A stretch of 25,923 nt of DNA, from contig CAJMLY010000028.1 of the NCBI GenBank assembly GCA_905214425.1, forward strand, positions 1 to 25,923. Reading direction: 5' to 3'. A program made the translations under genes and the position numbers. A model generated the notes under the pieces. It did not search any database. It was not told the DNA's origin and saw nothing but the letters and a program-made list of their open reading frames with translations. The DNA comes from an uncultured bacterium. Its GTDB lineage: Bacteria > Actinomycetota > Coriobacteriia > Coriobacteriales > Coriobacteriaceae. Positions 1 to 7,731 of this stretch are shown here, piece after piece (position 1 is the first letter of the stretch; each line of letters starts with the position of its first letter).

Positions 1-55
1 GCGCCCTTGAAGTTGAACGTCAGATTGTCCAAATGCGGCCCGCGCAGCGTCGAGC
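1..55. other. Window edge, no gene assigned
   Basis: No gene can be supported in the first 55 bases. They lie just beyond the hairpin that follows pyrE and could be the rest of an intergenic repeat or the end of a gene outside the window. Confidence 0.4.
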
Positions 56-85
56 AGTTACGGCGTTTGGTAAAACGCCGTAACT
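56..85 (-). terminator. Perfect 13-bp hairpin at the 3' end of pyrE
   Basis: The arms at 56-68 and 73-85 are exact reverse complements (arm AGTTACGGCGTTT) with a 4-nt loop. The hairpin overlaps the pyrE stop codon at 84-86. There is no T tract on the minus strand after the stem, so it may be a dispersed palindromic repeat or a 3'-end-stabilising hairpin rather than a classic intrinsic terminator. Confidence 0.55.
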
Positions 86-764
86 AACGTGCTCCGTACT
101 GCTCGTAGTAGGCGTCGATGGCGGCCTTGAGCTCGTCATCGATGACGACCTTGCCGTCGATCTCGTGGTTGTAGAGGGTCTCGACGACCTCGGCCATGGA
201 AACGATGCTCGCGACGGGGAAACCGTACTTTGCCTCGATCTCCTTCTGCGCGGTGGTCACGCCGCCCTTGCCGACCTCCATGCGGTTGAGGGACACGATG
301 AGGCCCTTGATTTCGACGTCGGCAGCAGCCTTAACCTTGGGATAGGTCTCGTCGATGGACTTGCCGCTGGTGGTGACGTCCTCGACCATGACCACGCGGT
401 CGCCGTCCTGGGGCTCATAACCCAGCAGGTTGCCCTTATCGGCACCGTGGTCCTTGGCCTCCTTGCGGTCGCAGCAGTACTTGACCTCCTTGCCGTACAG
501 CTCGTGGTAGGCAATCGCGGTCACGACGGCCAGGGGAATGCCCTTGTAGGCCGGCCCAAACAGCACGTCAAAGTCGTCGCCAAAGTTATCGTGGATGGCC
601 TGGGCGTAATACTCGCCCAGCTTCTTGAGCTGGTAGCCCGTCACGTAAGCACCGGCGTTCATAAAGAACGGGGACTGACGGCCGCTCTTGAGCGTAAAGC
701 TGCCGAACTTAAGGACGTCGGACTCGACCATAAACTTGATGAACTCTTGCTTGTAAGCCTCCAT
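84..764 (-). CDS. pyrE: Orotate phosphoribosyltransferase
   Basis: This 226-aa enzyme transfers the phosphoribosyl group of PRPP to orotate to give OMP, the fifth step of de novo pyrimidine synthesis, in the cytoplasm. The PRPP-binding loop is clear at about residues 124-136 (VVMVEDVTTSGKS, with the acidic pair and the TSGKS turn). The early FTLKSGR motif (23-29) and the FGPAYKGIPLA segment (69-79) are also typical of bacterial PyrE. Length is normal for the family. The ATG is preceded by a good Shine-Dalgarno sequence (GAGAGGAG). The gene stands alone here, without other pyr genes, and diverges from mgtA across a 437-bp control region. No pyrimidine attenuator or PyrR-binding loop is evident. 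The identification is firm. Confidence 0.96.
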   Translation of the reverse strand: MEAYKQEFIKFMVESDVLKFGSFTLKSGRQSPFFMNAGAYVTGYQLKKLGEYYAQAIHDNFGDDFDVLFGPAYKGIPLAVVTAIAYHELYGKEVKYCCDRKEAKDHGADKGNLLGYEPQDGDRVVMVEDVTTSGKSIDETYPKVKAAADVEIKGLIVSLNRMEVGKGGVTTAQKEIEAKYGFPVASIVSMAEVVETLYNHEIDGKVVIDDELKAAIDAYYEQYGAR

Positions 765-894
765 GCGGGCTCCTCTCGTAATCGCGTACGTGCCTTCCAG
801 TTTAGCGCAGGCGAAGCGTCGATGCGGGCGCGCTTTGGGGCCACGGCATTCTGTAAAGGCTTTGTCAGGGGGAATGGTTTTCCGAACAATGGGG

Positions 895-924
895 TTGACA
901 TGTCAAACCCCCTCATCAAGAATA
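895..924 (+). promoter_or_regulatory. Candidate mgtA promoter with palindromic operator
   Basis: A perfect 12-bp palindrome TTGACATGTCAA lies at 895-906, flanked by near-symmetric GGGG(T) and (A)ACCCC. It contains a consensus -35 box (TTGACA) on both strands. On the plus strand an AGAATA hexamer lies 18 nt downstream as a weak -10. This would put transcription of mgtA near position 931 with a leader of about 270 nt. The palindrome looks like a repressor site shared between pyrE and mgtA, but the regulator is unknown. Confidence 0.45.
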
Positions 925-990
925 CGGGCGGATTAAAAAGGGGTACGAGATACCCAAAGCGCGCTGCGCTCAGCCTTTAGGAGGTGTGCC

Positions 991-1062
991 ATGGAAGGCA
1001 GTCCTAGTCGAAAAACCTGCATGTCGCCCTCGGCACGCCGCGAGGACTCCGCACACGCATAA
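991..1062 (+). CDS. Putative 23-aa leader peptide upstream of mgtA
   Basis: This small ORF starts at an ATG six bases after a near-perfect Shine-Dalgarno sequence (AGGAGGTG at 979-986), at least as strong as that of mgtA itself. It encodes 23 residues beginning MEGSPSRKTC and ends with TAA at 1060-1062, leaving 139 nt before mgtA. The peptide is Ser/Arg rich and has no membrane segment. In enterobacteria mgtA is controlled by translation of a short leader peptide, MgtL (starting MEPDP), in the mRNA leader. The placement here is analogous, and both peptides begin with ME and contain early proline and Arg-Arg, but homology cannot be claimed. It could also be a chance ORF in a GC-rich leader. 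The ribosome-binding site is the main evidence. Confidence 0.5.
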   Translation: MEGSPSRKTCMSPSARREDSAHA

Positions 1063-1201
1063 ACGCCACCGGCAGATCGCCAAAACCACCGCAAAGGCGC
1101 GCTGCACCCTTTGTGGGCTCAAGAGCTTGACGTGAGCGACATCTAGGTTTTTTGAAGCAAATACGACACGTACGCTAACTCCCCTCAACAAGGAGGACCC
1201 T

Positions 1202-3970
1202 ATGCTGATGCTCAAAACCGTCACGGTACTCGAAGCCATCTCCAAGCGCCGCCGCACGGCGCGCCCTGCCGCTCATACCGGCCTGTCCAAGAACACCATA
1301 TTCGCCGCCACCCATAGTGCCGAGGACGCCCTCGTACTGCTTGACGCCACGGCAAACGGCCTCACCGTCGAGCAGGCAACTGAGCGCCTGAACGCCGTCG
1401 GCCCCAACACCATCGAGGCAACGACCAAAACGCTCGCCCGACGCATCGCCGACGCGTTCATCGATCCCTTCGCCGGCATCCTCGCCGCGCTCGCACTGGT
1501 CTCGCTCTACATCGACGTGCTCGCCGTGCCCGAACCGCAGCGCGACCCCTCCACGGTCATCGTCATCGGCACCATGCTGCTGGTATCGGGCGGCATGAAG
1601 TTTATCCAGGAAGCCCGCAGCGGCAATGCGGCCGAGGCCCTCAAGGACCTGGTCTCCAACACTTGCACCGCCCTGCGCGACGGCGAGCGCATCGAGATCC
1701 CCTTCGACGAGCTCGTCCCCGGCGATGTAATCCGTCTCTCTGCCGGCGATATGGTGCCGGCAGATGCCCGCATCATCACCGCGCGCGACCTGTTTGTGAT
1801 CGAGTCCGCACTCACCGGCGAGAGCGAGGCCGTCGAGAAGACCACCGCCGTCACCGTCGTCGAGGGCGCCGACGGCTCCGCACTGCCACTCTCTGCCTGC
1901 AAGAACATCGTCTTTACCGGCACCTCCGTGCAAAACGGCGCCGCCATGGCGCTTGTCGTTGCCACCGGCTCGGACACCTACCTGGGCGGCATCGCCAAGA
2001 TGCTCAACGGGCGCGGCGAAAAGAGCGCGTTTGACCGCGGCGTCTCGAGCGTCTCCATGTTGCTCGTACGCCTCATGCTCGTTATGGCGCCGGCCGTCTT
2101 TGCCATCAACGCCGCCACCAAGGGCAACGTCATCGACGCGCTGCTGTTCGCCACGAGCGTGGCCGTGGGCATCACGCCGCAAATGCTTCCCGTCATCGTG
2201 ACCACGAGCCTATCGCAGGGCGCCAAGGACCTCGCCCGTCGCCAGGTTATCGTCAAGGAGCTGCCGGCGATTCAAAACCTCGGCGCGATGGACGTCCTGT
2301 GCTGCGACAAGACCGGCACCCTCACCGAAGACCGCATCGTGCTCGAGCGCTACCTCAACACCGATGGCAACGAGGACGCGCGCGTGCTGCGCCATGCGTT
2401 TTTGAACAGCTTCTTCCAGACCGGCCTCAAAAATCTTATCGACCTGGCCGTAATCGACCGTGCCGATGTGACGCCCTCGACCGTCGCACCCGATTCCATG
2501 CTGAGCCAGAGCCTGCGCGACCGCTACACCAAGGTCGACGAGGTTCCCTTCGATTTCTCGCGCCGTCGCCTGAGCGTAGTTGTCGCCGACGCCCAAGGCA
2601 AAACCCAGATGGTTACCAAGGGCGCTGCCGAGGAAATGCTCGAGATCTGCTCCTTTGTCGAGATCGATGGCATCGCTCAGCCGCTCACCGACGAGAAGCT
2701 CGCCCAGATTCGCAAGCAGATCGCCGGACTTAACGCCGAGGGCCTACGCGTAATTGCCGTGGCGCAGAAGACCAATCCGCGCCGCGTGGGCGAGTTTGGC
2801 ATCGCCGACGAGTGCGACATGGTGCTGATGGGCTTTTTGGCCTTCCTCGATCCGCCCAAAGCAAGTGCCGCGGGCGCCGTCGCCACCCTCGAGGCCAAGG
2901 GCGTGGCGGTCAAGGTCCTAACCGGCGACAACGACCGCGTCGCCGCCACCGTCTGCGAGCAGATTGGCATCGATGCGAGCAACGTCTTGCTCGGCTCCGA
3001 GATCGATGCGCTCGATGACGCCGAACTTGCCAAGCGCGCCGAGAAAACCCACCTCTTCGCCAAGCTCTCGCCGCTGCAGAAGGCGCGCCTGGTACGTGTC
3101 ATGCGCGAGATGCTCGGCCACACCGTGGGCTTTATGGGCGACGGCATCAACGACGCCGCCGCCATGCGTGCGAGCGATTGCGGCATCTCGGTCGATTCGG
3201 CCGTCGATATTGCCAAGGAATCCGCCGATATCATCTTGCTTCAGAAGGACCTGGGCGTGCTCGAGCGCGGCATCATCGAAGGCCGTCGCACTTACGGCAA
3301 CCTGCTCAAGTACCTCAAGACCACGGTGAGCTCCAACTTTGGCAATGTGCTGTCCGTGACCGTCGCGAGCCTGTTCTTGCCGTTTTTGCCCATGAGCGCC
3401 CTGCAGCTGGTACTGCTGTCGCTGGTCTACGAGATCGTGTGCATCGCACTGCCGTGGGACACCGTCGATGACGCCTGGACTGCCCGTCCGCGTGCCTGGG
3501 ACGCCGCGTCCATCAAGGGCTTTATGCTCGAGCTGGGCCCCGTGAGCTCGCTGTTTGACATCGTGACCTTCGCCGCGCTCTTCTTTGTCGTGTGCCCCAC
3601 CGCCGTGGACGCAAGCTGGTCCGAGCTTGCCGCCGCGGGCGACGTCGCGGGTATGGCGACCTTTGCTGCGCTCTTCCAGAGCGGCTGGTTTGTCGAGTCC
3701 ATGTGGTCGCAGACACTCGTGGTCCACATGTTGCGCTCCCCGCATCTGCCGAGCCCGCGCGACCACGCCGCGCCCGCATTGTGCGTTCTTACCGTGCTGG
3801 GCCTGGCGCTCGTCACCTGGCTGCCGGCAAGCCCCATCGCCGATGTGCTCGGCCTCATGCCGCTGCCCACGAGCTTTTTTGGGCTGCTCATTGGCATCGT
3901 TACCGCCTATATCGCGCTCACCCAGCTGGCAAAGTGCCGCTACATTGCCCGCCACGGCGAGCTGCTGTAG
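1202..3970 (+). CDS. mgtA: Magnesium-translocating P-type ATPase
   Basis: This 922-aa P-type ATPase of the MgtA/MgtB class (P3B) uses ATP to import Mg2+ across the cytoplasmic membrane. The phosphorylated aspartate is Asp369 in DKTGTLTE. The actuator motif TGES is at 205-208 and the hinge GDGIND at 646-651. The order is an N-terminal cation-ATPase domain (about 35-110), paired TM segments, actuator domain, a TM pair near 275-340, phosphorylation/nucleotide domain (about 360-690), and six C-terminal TM segments. The motif SGGMKFIQEARSG before the actuator is typical of MgtA. Length is close to the usual 900 aa. The start ATG follows AAGGAGG at a good distance; a second ATG two codons later (residue 3) is also possible. 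The gene is monocistronic, with a long leader that may carry regulation. No mgtC neighbour is present. Confidence 0.95.
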   Translation: MLMLKTVTVLEAISKRRRTARPAAHTGLSKNTIFAATHSAEDALVLLDATANGLTVEQATERLNAVGPNTIEATTKTLARRIADAFIDPFAGILAALALVSLYIDVLAVPEPQRDPSTVIVIGTMLLVSGGMKFIQEARSGNAAEALKDLVSNTCTALRDGERIEIPFDELVPGDVIRLSAGDMVPADARIITARDLFVIESALTGESEAVEKTTAVTVVEGADGSALPLSACKNIVFTGTSVQNGAAMALVVATGSDTYLGGIAKMLNGRGEKSAFDRGVSSVSMLLVRLMLVMAPAVFAINAATKGNVIDALLFATSVAVGITPQMLPVIVTTSLSQGAKDLARRQVIVKELPAIQNLGAMDVLCCDKTGTLTEDRIVLERYLNTDGNEDARVLRHAFLNSFFQTGLKNLIDLAVIDRADVTPSTVAPDSMLSQSLRDRYTKVDEVPFDFSRRRLSVVVADAQGKTQMVTKGAAEEMLEICSFVEIDGIAQPLTDEKLAQIRKQIAGLNAEGLRVIAVAQKTNPRRVGEFGIADECDMVLMGFLAFLDPPKASAAGAVATLEAKGVAVKVLTGDNDRVAATVCEQIGIDASNVLLGSEIDALDDAELAKRAEKTHLFAKLSPLQKARLVRVMREMLGHTVGFMGDGINDAAAMRASDCGISVDSAVDIAKESADIILLQKDLGVLERGIIEGRRTYGNLLKYLKTTVSSNFGNVLSVTVASLFLPFLPMSALQLVLLSLVYEIVCIALPWDTVDDAWTARPRAWDAASIKGFMLELGPVSSLFDIVTFAALFFVVCPTAVDASWSELAAAGDVAGMATFAALFQSGWFVESMWSQTLVVHMLRSPHLPSPRDHAAPALCVLTVLGLALVTWLPASPIADVLGLMPLPTSFFGLLIGIVTAYIALTQLAKCRYIARHGELL

Positions 3971-4071
3971 CAAGTAGACGGAAAACACCCTGCCAGCTGC
4001 CGTTGCCACTACCACAGCTGCCAACGCCGCTGCCGCTGCCTCTGCCGCCGCCGCAGTCTATCCCCCCCAGC

Positions 4072-4138
4072 AGTTGCGGTGAAATAGTTCCTGTTTAAAG
4101 CCCCGTGACTTTAATTTAGGGACTATTCCACCGCAACT
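4072..4138. repeat. Long palindrome (20-bp arms) between mgtA and the LuxR-type gene
   Basis: The arms at 4072-4091 and 4119-4138 pair over 20 bp with two wobble or mismatch positions. Inside is a second stem, TTAAAG/CTTTAA (4095-4100 with 4109-4114), around an 8-nt loop. The result is an extended hairpin about 67 nt long in the gap between two convergent genes. It has no T tract. It looks like a REP- or MITE-like dispersed element that could also block read-through. The preceding bases (about 3990-4055) are a degenerate CTGCC-rich low-complexity run. Confidence 0.6.
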
Positions 4139-4152
4139 TATTGGGAGGTTAG

Positions 4153-5697
4153 CTAGTCCTTGGGTGTCCAGGACCAGAAGAAGTTGATGAGGGCCACGCG
4201 CGAGGCGGTACCGGCCTTTTTGTTGATCGAGGAAATGTGGCGATAGAGCGTGGAGCGCGAAAGGAAGAGCGTTGTGGCGATGTCCTGAACGCTCTGGTCC
4301 GAAACGACCAAGACCTCAAGAATATCGCGCTCGCGCTCTGTAAGCCCAAAGGTGGCGACGAAGGCATCGAGGCGTTCATCGGACGTGAGCTCCGCTGCCT
4401 CCACGGGCTCGGGGTCGGAGCATGTGGGCGCAAGATCCCCACCAAGATCGTCGGTGGCAAGCGGCAGGCCATCCTGCATCACGGCATCATCGGCTCGTTG
4501 CCCCAACTGCCCCAGCAGCGTAATCGCAATGCCCACAAACATCACGAGCGCCGCACCGACCGCAGCCAGCACGTTTTGACTCGAGATGATCGCCACCGCC
4601 GGCGCCGTCACGAGCATCGAGCACACGTTGTTGACGACGCGACCCATGCACGGCCAAAAATATGACCAGCGCGCATAGAGCGAGACGGCGGCATATTTTG
4701 TGGTAAAGAACACCACGAAAAAGCCCGAGCCCAGATAAAAGATGATCGTGGCAGCAAGCTCGTTGCCGCCATTACCATCGACGATGAGCACAAAAAACGA
4801 AAGCGTGGACAACATGGCGGCACATGTCATGCCGATATTCATATACGAGCGGCCGTGCAGGTCAAATAGTGCGCCAGCGACCAACGAGCTCACGACAAGC
4901 AGCAGGCGCGGCCAATCGCCCAAATCGACGGCTCCGACAGCATGCAGGGTCGTGAAGCCCGCGTTGAGAGCGGCGAATACGCTGGAAAGATACGCCGTCG
5001 CCACGGTCAGGCGAACTACGGCGCGACGGAATGCCGCCTTTGCCTCGGGATCGTCATGCCACTTGGCGCCATATTCCAGAGCATCTACCGAAAGCCCGGC
5101 AGCACTGGGTTCAAAGTTGGGATCGGACTCGTCGCGCAGCTTGGCGCGTCGGGCACCGTGGAGCAACGCCACCCGCGCGATCGCACAGACGACCAGAACA
5201 GCCTGCTGAGGAATGCCGACAGGCATCACCATGTGGTTGAGAACCTGCACCAGAACGCCCATGGCGTAAGAAAGTGCGGCGGCGCGCGCCAAGCAGGGCG
5301 TCTGCGCAAAACGCCGCGCAAGATTGGCATGGGCGGTCGATCCGCAATAGCCCAGGGCGCAGCACGCCACCAGGCCGCCGGCAATTACTACCTCAAACCG
5401 CACTGCCGTAATCATCAGCAGCAACGCCGATACCAACAGCACGCCTGTAATATCGCTCGTCGCATCGATCGTCTGGGGAAGGCGATAGTACAGAAATGGG
5501 CGCACGAAAAAGCCAATCACGCTCGCGCCGACAACGATGCTCTCGTAGATGACGACCTCACTCGATGGCACGAACTCGGCTATGCGCACATCAAAGAGAT
5601 ACTCGCACGCCAAAAACGTGAAGAAGAACAGCGCCAGGCATATAATCTCCCGAATGCCCCGACGCAGATATGCGGTTGTGTCTCCCATGCCCCTCAT
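4153..5697 (-). CDS. Membrane-anchored LuxR-family transcriptional regulator
   Basis: This 514-aa protein combines a polytopic membrane region of roughly 10-12 hydrophobic segments (residues about 15-400) with a C-terminal LuxR-type helix-turn-helix. The HTH covers about the last 70 residues, with TERERDILEVL, the DIATTLFLSRSTLYRHISSI recognition region and a closing KAGTASR segment. This architecture is characteristic of Coriobacteriia, which carry many such paralogues. Most have no known ligand; some neighbour the catabolic genes they may control. The reading frame can be opened at a TTG at 5718, but the ATG at 5697 has a G-rich upstream patch and is the more likely start; the ATG at 5688 is also possible. 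The gene follows the GH1 glucosidase on the same strand with a 259-bp gap, so control of that gene is possible but unproven. No receiver or PAS domain is present. Confidence 0.88.
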   Translation of the reverse strand: MRGMGDTTAYLRRGIREIICLALFFFTFLACEYLFDVRIAEFVPSSEVVIYESIVVGASVIGFFVRPFLYYRLPQTIDATSDITGVLLVSALLLMITAVRFEVVIAGGLVACCALGYCGSTAHANLARRFAQTPCLARAAALSYAMGVLVQVLNHMVMPVGIPQQAVLVVCAIARVALLHGARRAKLRDESDPNFEPSAAGLSVDALEYGAKWHDDPEAKAAFRRAVVRLTVATAYLSSVFAALNAGFTTLHAVGAVDLGDWPRLLLVVSSLVAGALFDLHGRSYMNIGMTCAAMLSTLSFFVLIVDGNGGNELAATIIFYLGSGFFVVFFTTKYAAVSLYARWSYFWPCMGRVVNNVCSMLVTAPAVAIISSQNVLAAVGAALVMFVGIAITLLGQLGQRADDAVMQDGLPLATDDLGGDLAPTCSDPEPVEAAELTSDERLDAFVATFGLTERERDILEVLVVSDQSVQDIATTLFLSRSTLYRHISSINKKAGTASRVALINFFWSWTPKD

Positions 5698-5884
5698 GGT
5701 TAACCCCCGGCCGCTCAATTGTCTGGAATTCCATTTTAATAAAGAACCAGTCTCAATATCGAAGCCAGGCTCGAAATGCTGCCAATTCGACCCCAGCCGT
5801 CCACATCACGCCGCGATTTTGAGCCGCATGGACCAGAAGGGACGCGCGCAACGCCACTTCCTTGATGGGCATCCCGATGCGAAC

Positions 5885-5917
5885 GCGCCCGGCAAGCATT
5901 AACTGCTCGCCGGGCGC
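5885..5917. terminator. GC-rich hairpin downstream of the GH1 gene
   Basis: GCGCCCGGC (5885-5893) pairs perfectly with GCCGGGCGC (5909-5917). An inner AGCA/TGCT stem continues it around a 5-nt loop. It lies about 40 bp beyond the glucosidase stop codon on the minus strand and probably ends that transcript or protects its 3' end, although no T run follows. Confidence 0.45.
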
Positions 5918-5934
5918 CTTGGTTAGGAGACTCT

Positions 5935-5955
5935 GAAGTTGAGTGTCTCAACTTC
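5935..5955. terminator. Perfect 9-bp hairpin abutting the GH1 stop codon
   Basis: GAAGTTGAG (5935-5943) and CTCAACTTC (5947-5955) are exact inverse complements with a TGT loop. The stem sits immediately after the TAA stop of the glucosidase (5957-5959) on the minus strand. It has no U tract and is best read as a 3'-end stabilising or pausing hairpin, in tandem with the larger one at 5885-5917. Confidence 0.45.
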
Positions 5956-5956
5956 C

Positions 5957-7387
5957 TTAGGACAGGTCCTCACCATTCGTTTCAATGACATGCTTGTACC
6001 AGTCAAAGCTCTTCTTCTTGGAACGCTTGAGGGTGCCGTTGCCGGCGTCGTCGCGGTCCACATAGATAAAGCCGTAGCGCTTGGACATCTCGCCCGTGCC
6101 GGCCGAGACCAGGTCGATCGGGCCCCAGGTGATGTAGCCCAGCAGGTCAACGCCGTCCTCGGTCACCGCATCGCGCATCGCGGCAATATGCTGACGCAGG
6201 AAGTCGATACGGTAGTCGTCGTTGATGGAACCGTCCTCTTCGACAACATCCTTGGCGCCCAGACCGTTCTCAACCACAAACAGCGGCTTCTGATAACGAT
6301 CGTACAGGTCGTTGAGCGTAATACGGAAGCCCAGCGGATCGATGGCCCAGCCCCACTGGCTCTCCTGCAGGTAGGGGTTCTTGGCGCCGGCGAAGGCGTT
6401 GCCCTGGGTGCGCTCGACATCGGGGTTATCGGCACCGGCGGAGCAACGGGTGCTGTAATAGCTAAAGCTGATGAAGTCGACGGTGTTGGCGGCTAGGATC
6501 TCGCGGTCCTCGTCCGTCATGCCCACATCGATGCCTAGACGTTCGAGCTTCTTGACGGCATAGGCCGGGTAGTAGCCACGGCTCTGAACGTCGACGAAGA
6601 AGTAATTGTCCTGATTGTCGAGCTGCGCCTGGCGCACATCGCCCGGACGGCAGCTGTAGGGGTAGTAGCTACCTGCGGCGAGCATGCAGCCGATCTTGAC
6701 CTCGGGGTCGATCTCGTGGGCAATCTTGGTTGCCCAAGCGCTGGCGACGAGCTCGTTGTGAGCGGCCAGGTACTCGACGGCCTCCTTGTTCTCGCCTTCC
6801 TCAAAGACCAGACCGGCACCCATAAACGGCAGGTGCAGAATCATATTGATCTCGTTGAAGGTAAGCCAGTACTTCACCAGGCCCTTGTAGCGGGTGAAAA
6901 TCGTGGTCGCAAGGTTCTTGTAGAAGTCGATGAGCTTGCGGTTGCGCCAGCCGCCGTACTCCTTGATGAGGTGAATCGGACAGTCGAAGTGCGTGATGGT
7001 CACGAGCGGCTCGATGCCGTGCGCCTGACACTCGCGGAATACGTCCTCGTAGAAGGCCAGGCCAGCCTCATTGGGCTCGGCCTCGTCGCCGTTGGGGAAG
7101 ATGCGGGTCCAAGCCAGGCTCATACGGAAGGTCTTAAAGCCCATCTCGGCAAAGAGGGCGATGTCCTCCTTGTAGTGGTGGTAGAAATCGATGCCGGTCT
7201 GCGCGGGGTAGTAATAGCCGTCCTCGAAGTCGAGCATTTTACGCTGGCCGGAGACCACCGCATAGCGCTCGGGGCCGTGCGGAGCCACGTCCACGTTGGC
7301 AAGGCCGCGGCCGTCCACGTTGTAGGCGCCCTCGCACTGGTTAGCAGCCGTCGCGCCGCCCCACAGGAAGTCATTACGGAAAGCCAT
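5957..7387 (-). CDS. bglA: 6-phospho-beta-glucosidase, glycoside hydrolase family 1
   Basis: This 476-aa GH1 enzyme hydrolyses 6-phospho-beta-glucosides such as phosphorylated cellobiose or aryl-glucosides after PTS uptake, in the cytoplasm. The N-terminus FLWGGATAANQCEGAY is the GH1 signature. The acid/base glutamate is Glu179 in TFNEIN and the nucleophile is Glu373 in VVENG. The segment MSKRYGFIYVD (434-444) has the Ser-Lys...Tyr pattern used by phospho-specific members to bind the sugar phosphate, which argues against a plain beta-glucosidase. Full length for the family. The start ATG follows GAAAGGA. No PTS permease or antiterminator gene lies in the window, so the substrate transporter must be elsewhere. 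The exact member name (bglA, bglB or similar) is not certain. Confidence 0.92.
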   Translation of the reverse strand: MAFRNDFLWGGATAANQCEGAYNVDGRGLANVDVAPHGPERYAVVSGQRKMLDFEDGYYYPAQTGIDFYHHYKEDIALFAEMGFKTFRMSLAWTRIFPNGDEAEPNEAGLAFYEDVFRECQAHGIEPLVTITHFDCPIHLIKEYGGWRNRKLIDFYKNLATTIFTRYKGLVKYWLTFNEINMILHLPFMGAGLVFEEGENKEAVEYLAAHNELVASAWATKIAHEIDPEVKIGCMLAAGSYYPYSCRPGDVRQAQLDNQDNYFFVDVQSRGYYPAYAVKKLERLGIDVGMTDEDREILAANTVDFISFSYYSTRCSAGADNPDVERTQGNAFAGAKNPYLQESQWGWAIDPLGFRITLNDLYDRYQKPLFVVENGLGAKDVVEEDGSINDDYRIDFLRQHIAAMRDAVTEDGVDLLGYITWGPIDLVSAGTGEMSKRYGFIYVDRDDAGNGTLKRSKKKSFDWYKHVIETNGEDLS

Positions 7388-7526
7388 GCATCAATCCTTT
7401 CGCACGCTGTTGTCATAGGCTCAGTATCCCTGCAAACAACGTGTCGCTCAACGGCAACGACGTAGGCCGATACTTCTTTTCGCGCGCGGGTGCTCGGCAA
7501 CCGCCCCGTCTGACACTTTTTGATAC
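7388..7526. promoter_or_regulatory. Upstream region of the GH1 gene, no clear motif
   Basis: This 139-bp stretch precedes the GH1 gene on the minus strand. I see a ribosome-binding site (GAAAGGA) but no convincing -35/-10 pair, no RAT-type antiterminator and no catabolite-responsive cre site. Confidence 0.3.
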
Positions 7527-7539
7527 CCGCCCGCCCAAT

Positions 7540-7572
7540 CCACCACAAAGGGGACAGGCACCTTTGTGGTGG
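7540..7572. repeat. Palindrome A: CCACCACAAAGG arms around GGACAGGCA
   Basis: The arms at 7540-7551 and 7561-7572 are perfect 12-bp inverse complements. Imperfect pairing extends outward through C-rich and G-rich flanks. The loop core GGACAGG recurs inverted at about 7651-7659 (CTGTCCCCT). The shape and sequence are those of REP-type intergenic palindromes. Confidence 0.6.
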
Positions 7573-7578
7573 TTGGGG

Positions 7579-7722
7579 GCGGTTTGTCTCGATCTGTAAC
7601 AGGTAGGCCGCCAAAACCGGGCCTGGTGTTACAGATCGAGATTGTTCGGTCTGTCCCCTGCGGTTTGTCTAAATCTGTAACAGGTAGAGACGATTTAGCC
7701 CGCTAGATGTTACAGATCGAGA
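7579..7722. repeat. Two tandem copies of a palindromic repeat (B and C)
   Basis: A 27-base segment beginning GCGGTTTGTCT occurs at 7579-7605 and again at 7660-7686 with two differences, an 81-bp period. Each copy opens a hairpin that closes with GTTACAGATCGAGA. In copy B the arms at 7587-7600 and 7628-7641 match perfectly over 14 bp. In copy C (7668-7681 with 7709-7722) there are two mismatches. The array sits 10 bp from the stop of the DUF4867-like gene. Confidence 0.65.
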
Positions 7723-7731
7723 CAGAAGATT

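Noticed and set aside
165..980. 271-codon open frame on the plus strand
   Set aside because: Mostly antisense to pyrE, with no ribosome-binding site and no domain.
925..1201. M-box magnesium riboswitch upstream of mgtA
   Set aside because: The conserved GGTGAGGCTCC and CGCTGCCGCCC segments that I recall are not present.
3990..4056. CTGCC-rich low-complexity run after mgtA
   Set aside because: Degenerate, with no fixed unit and no evidence of function. Probably compositional noise.
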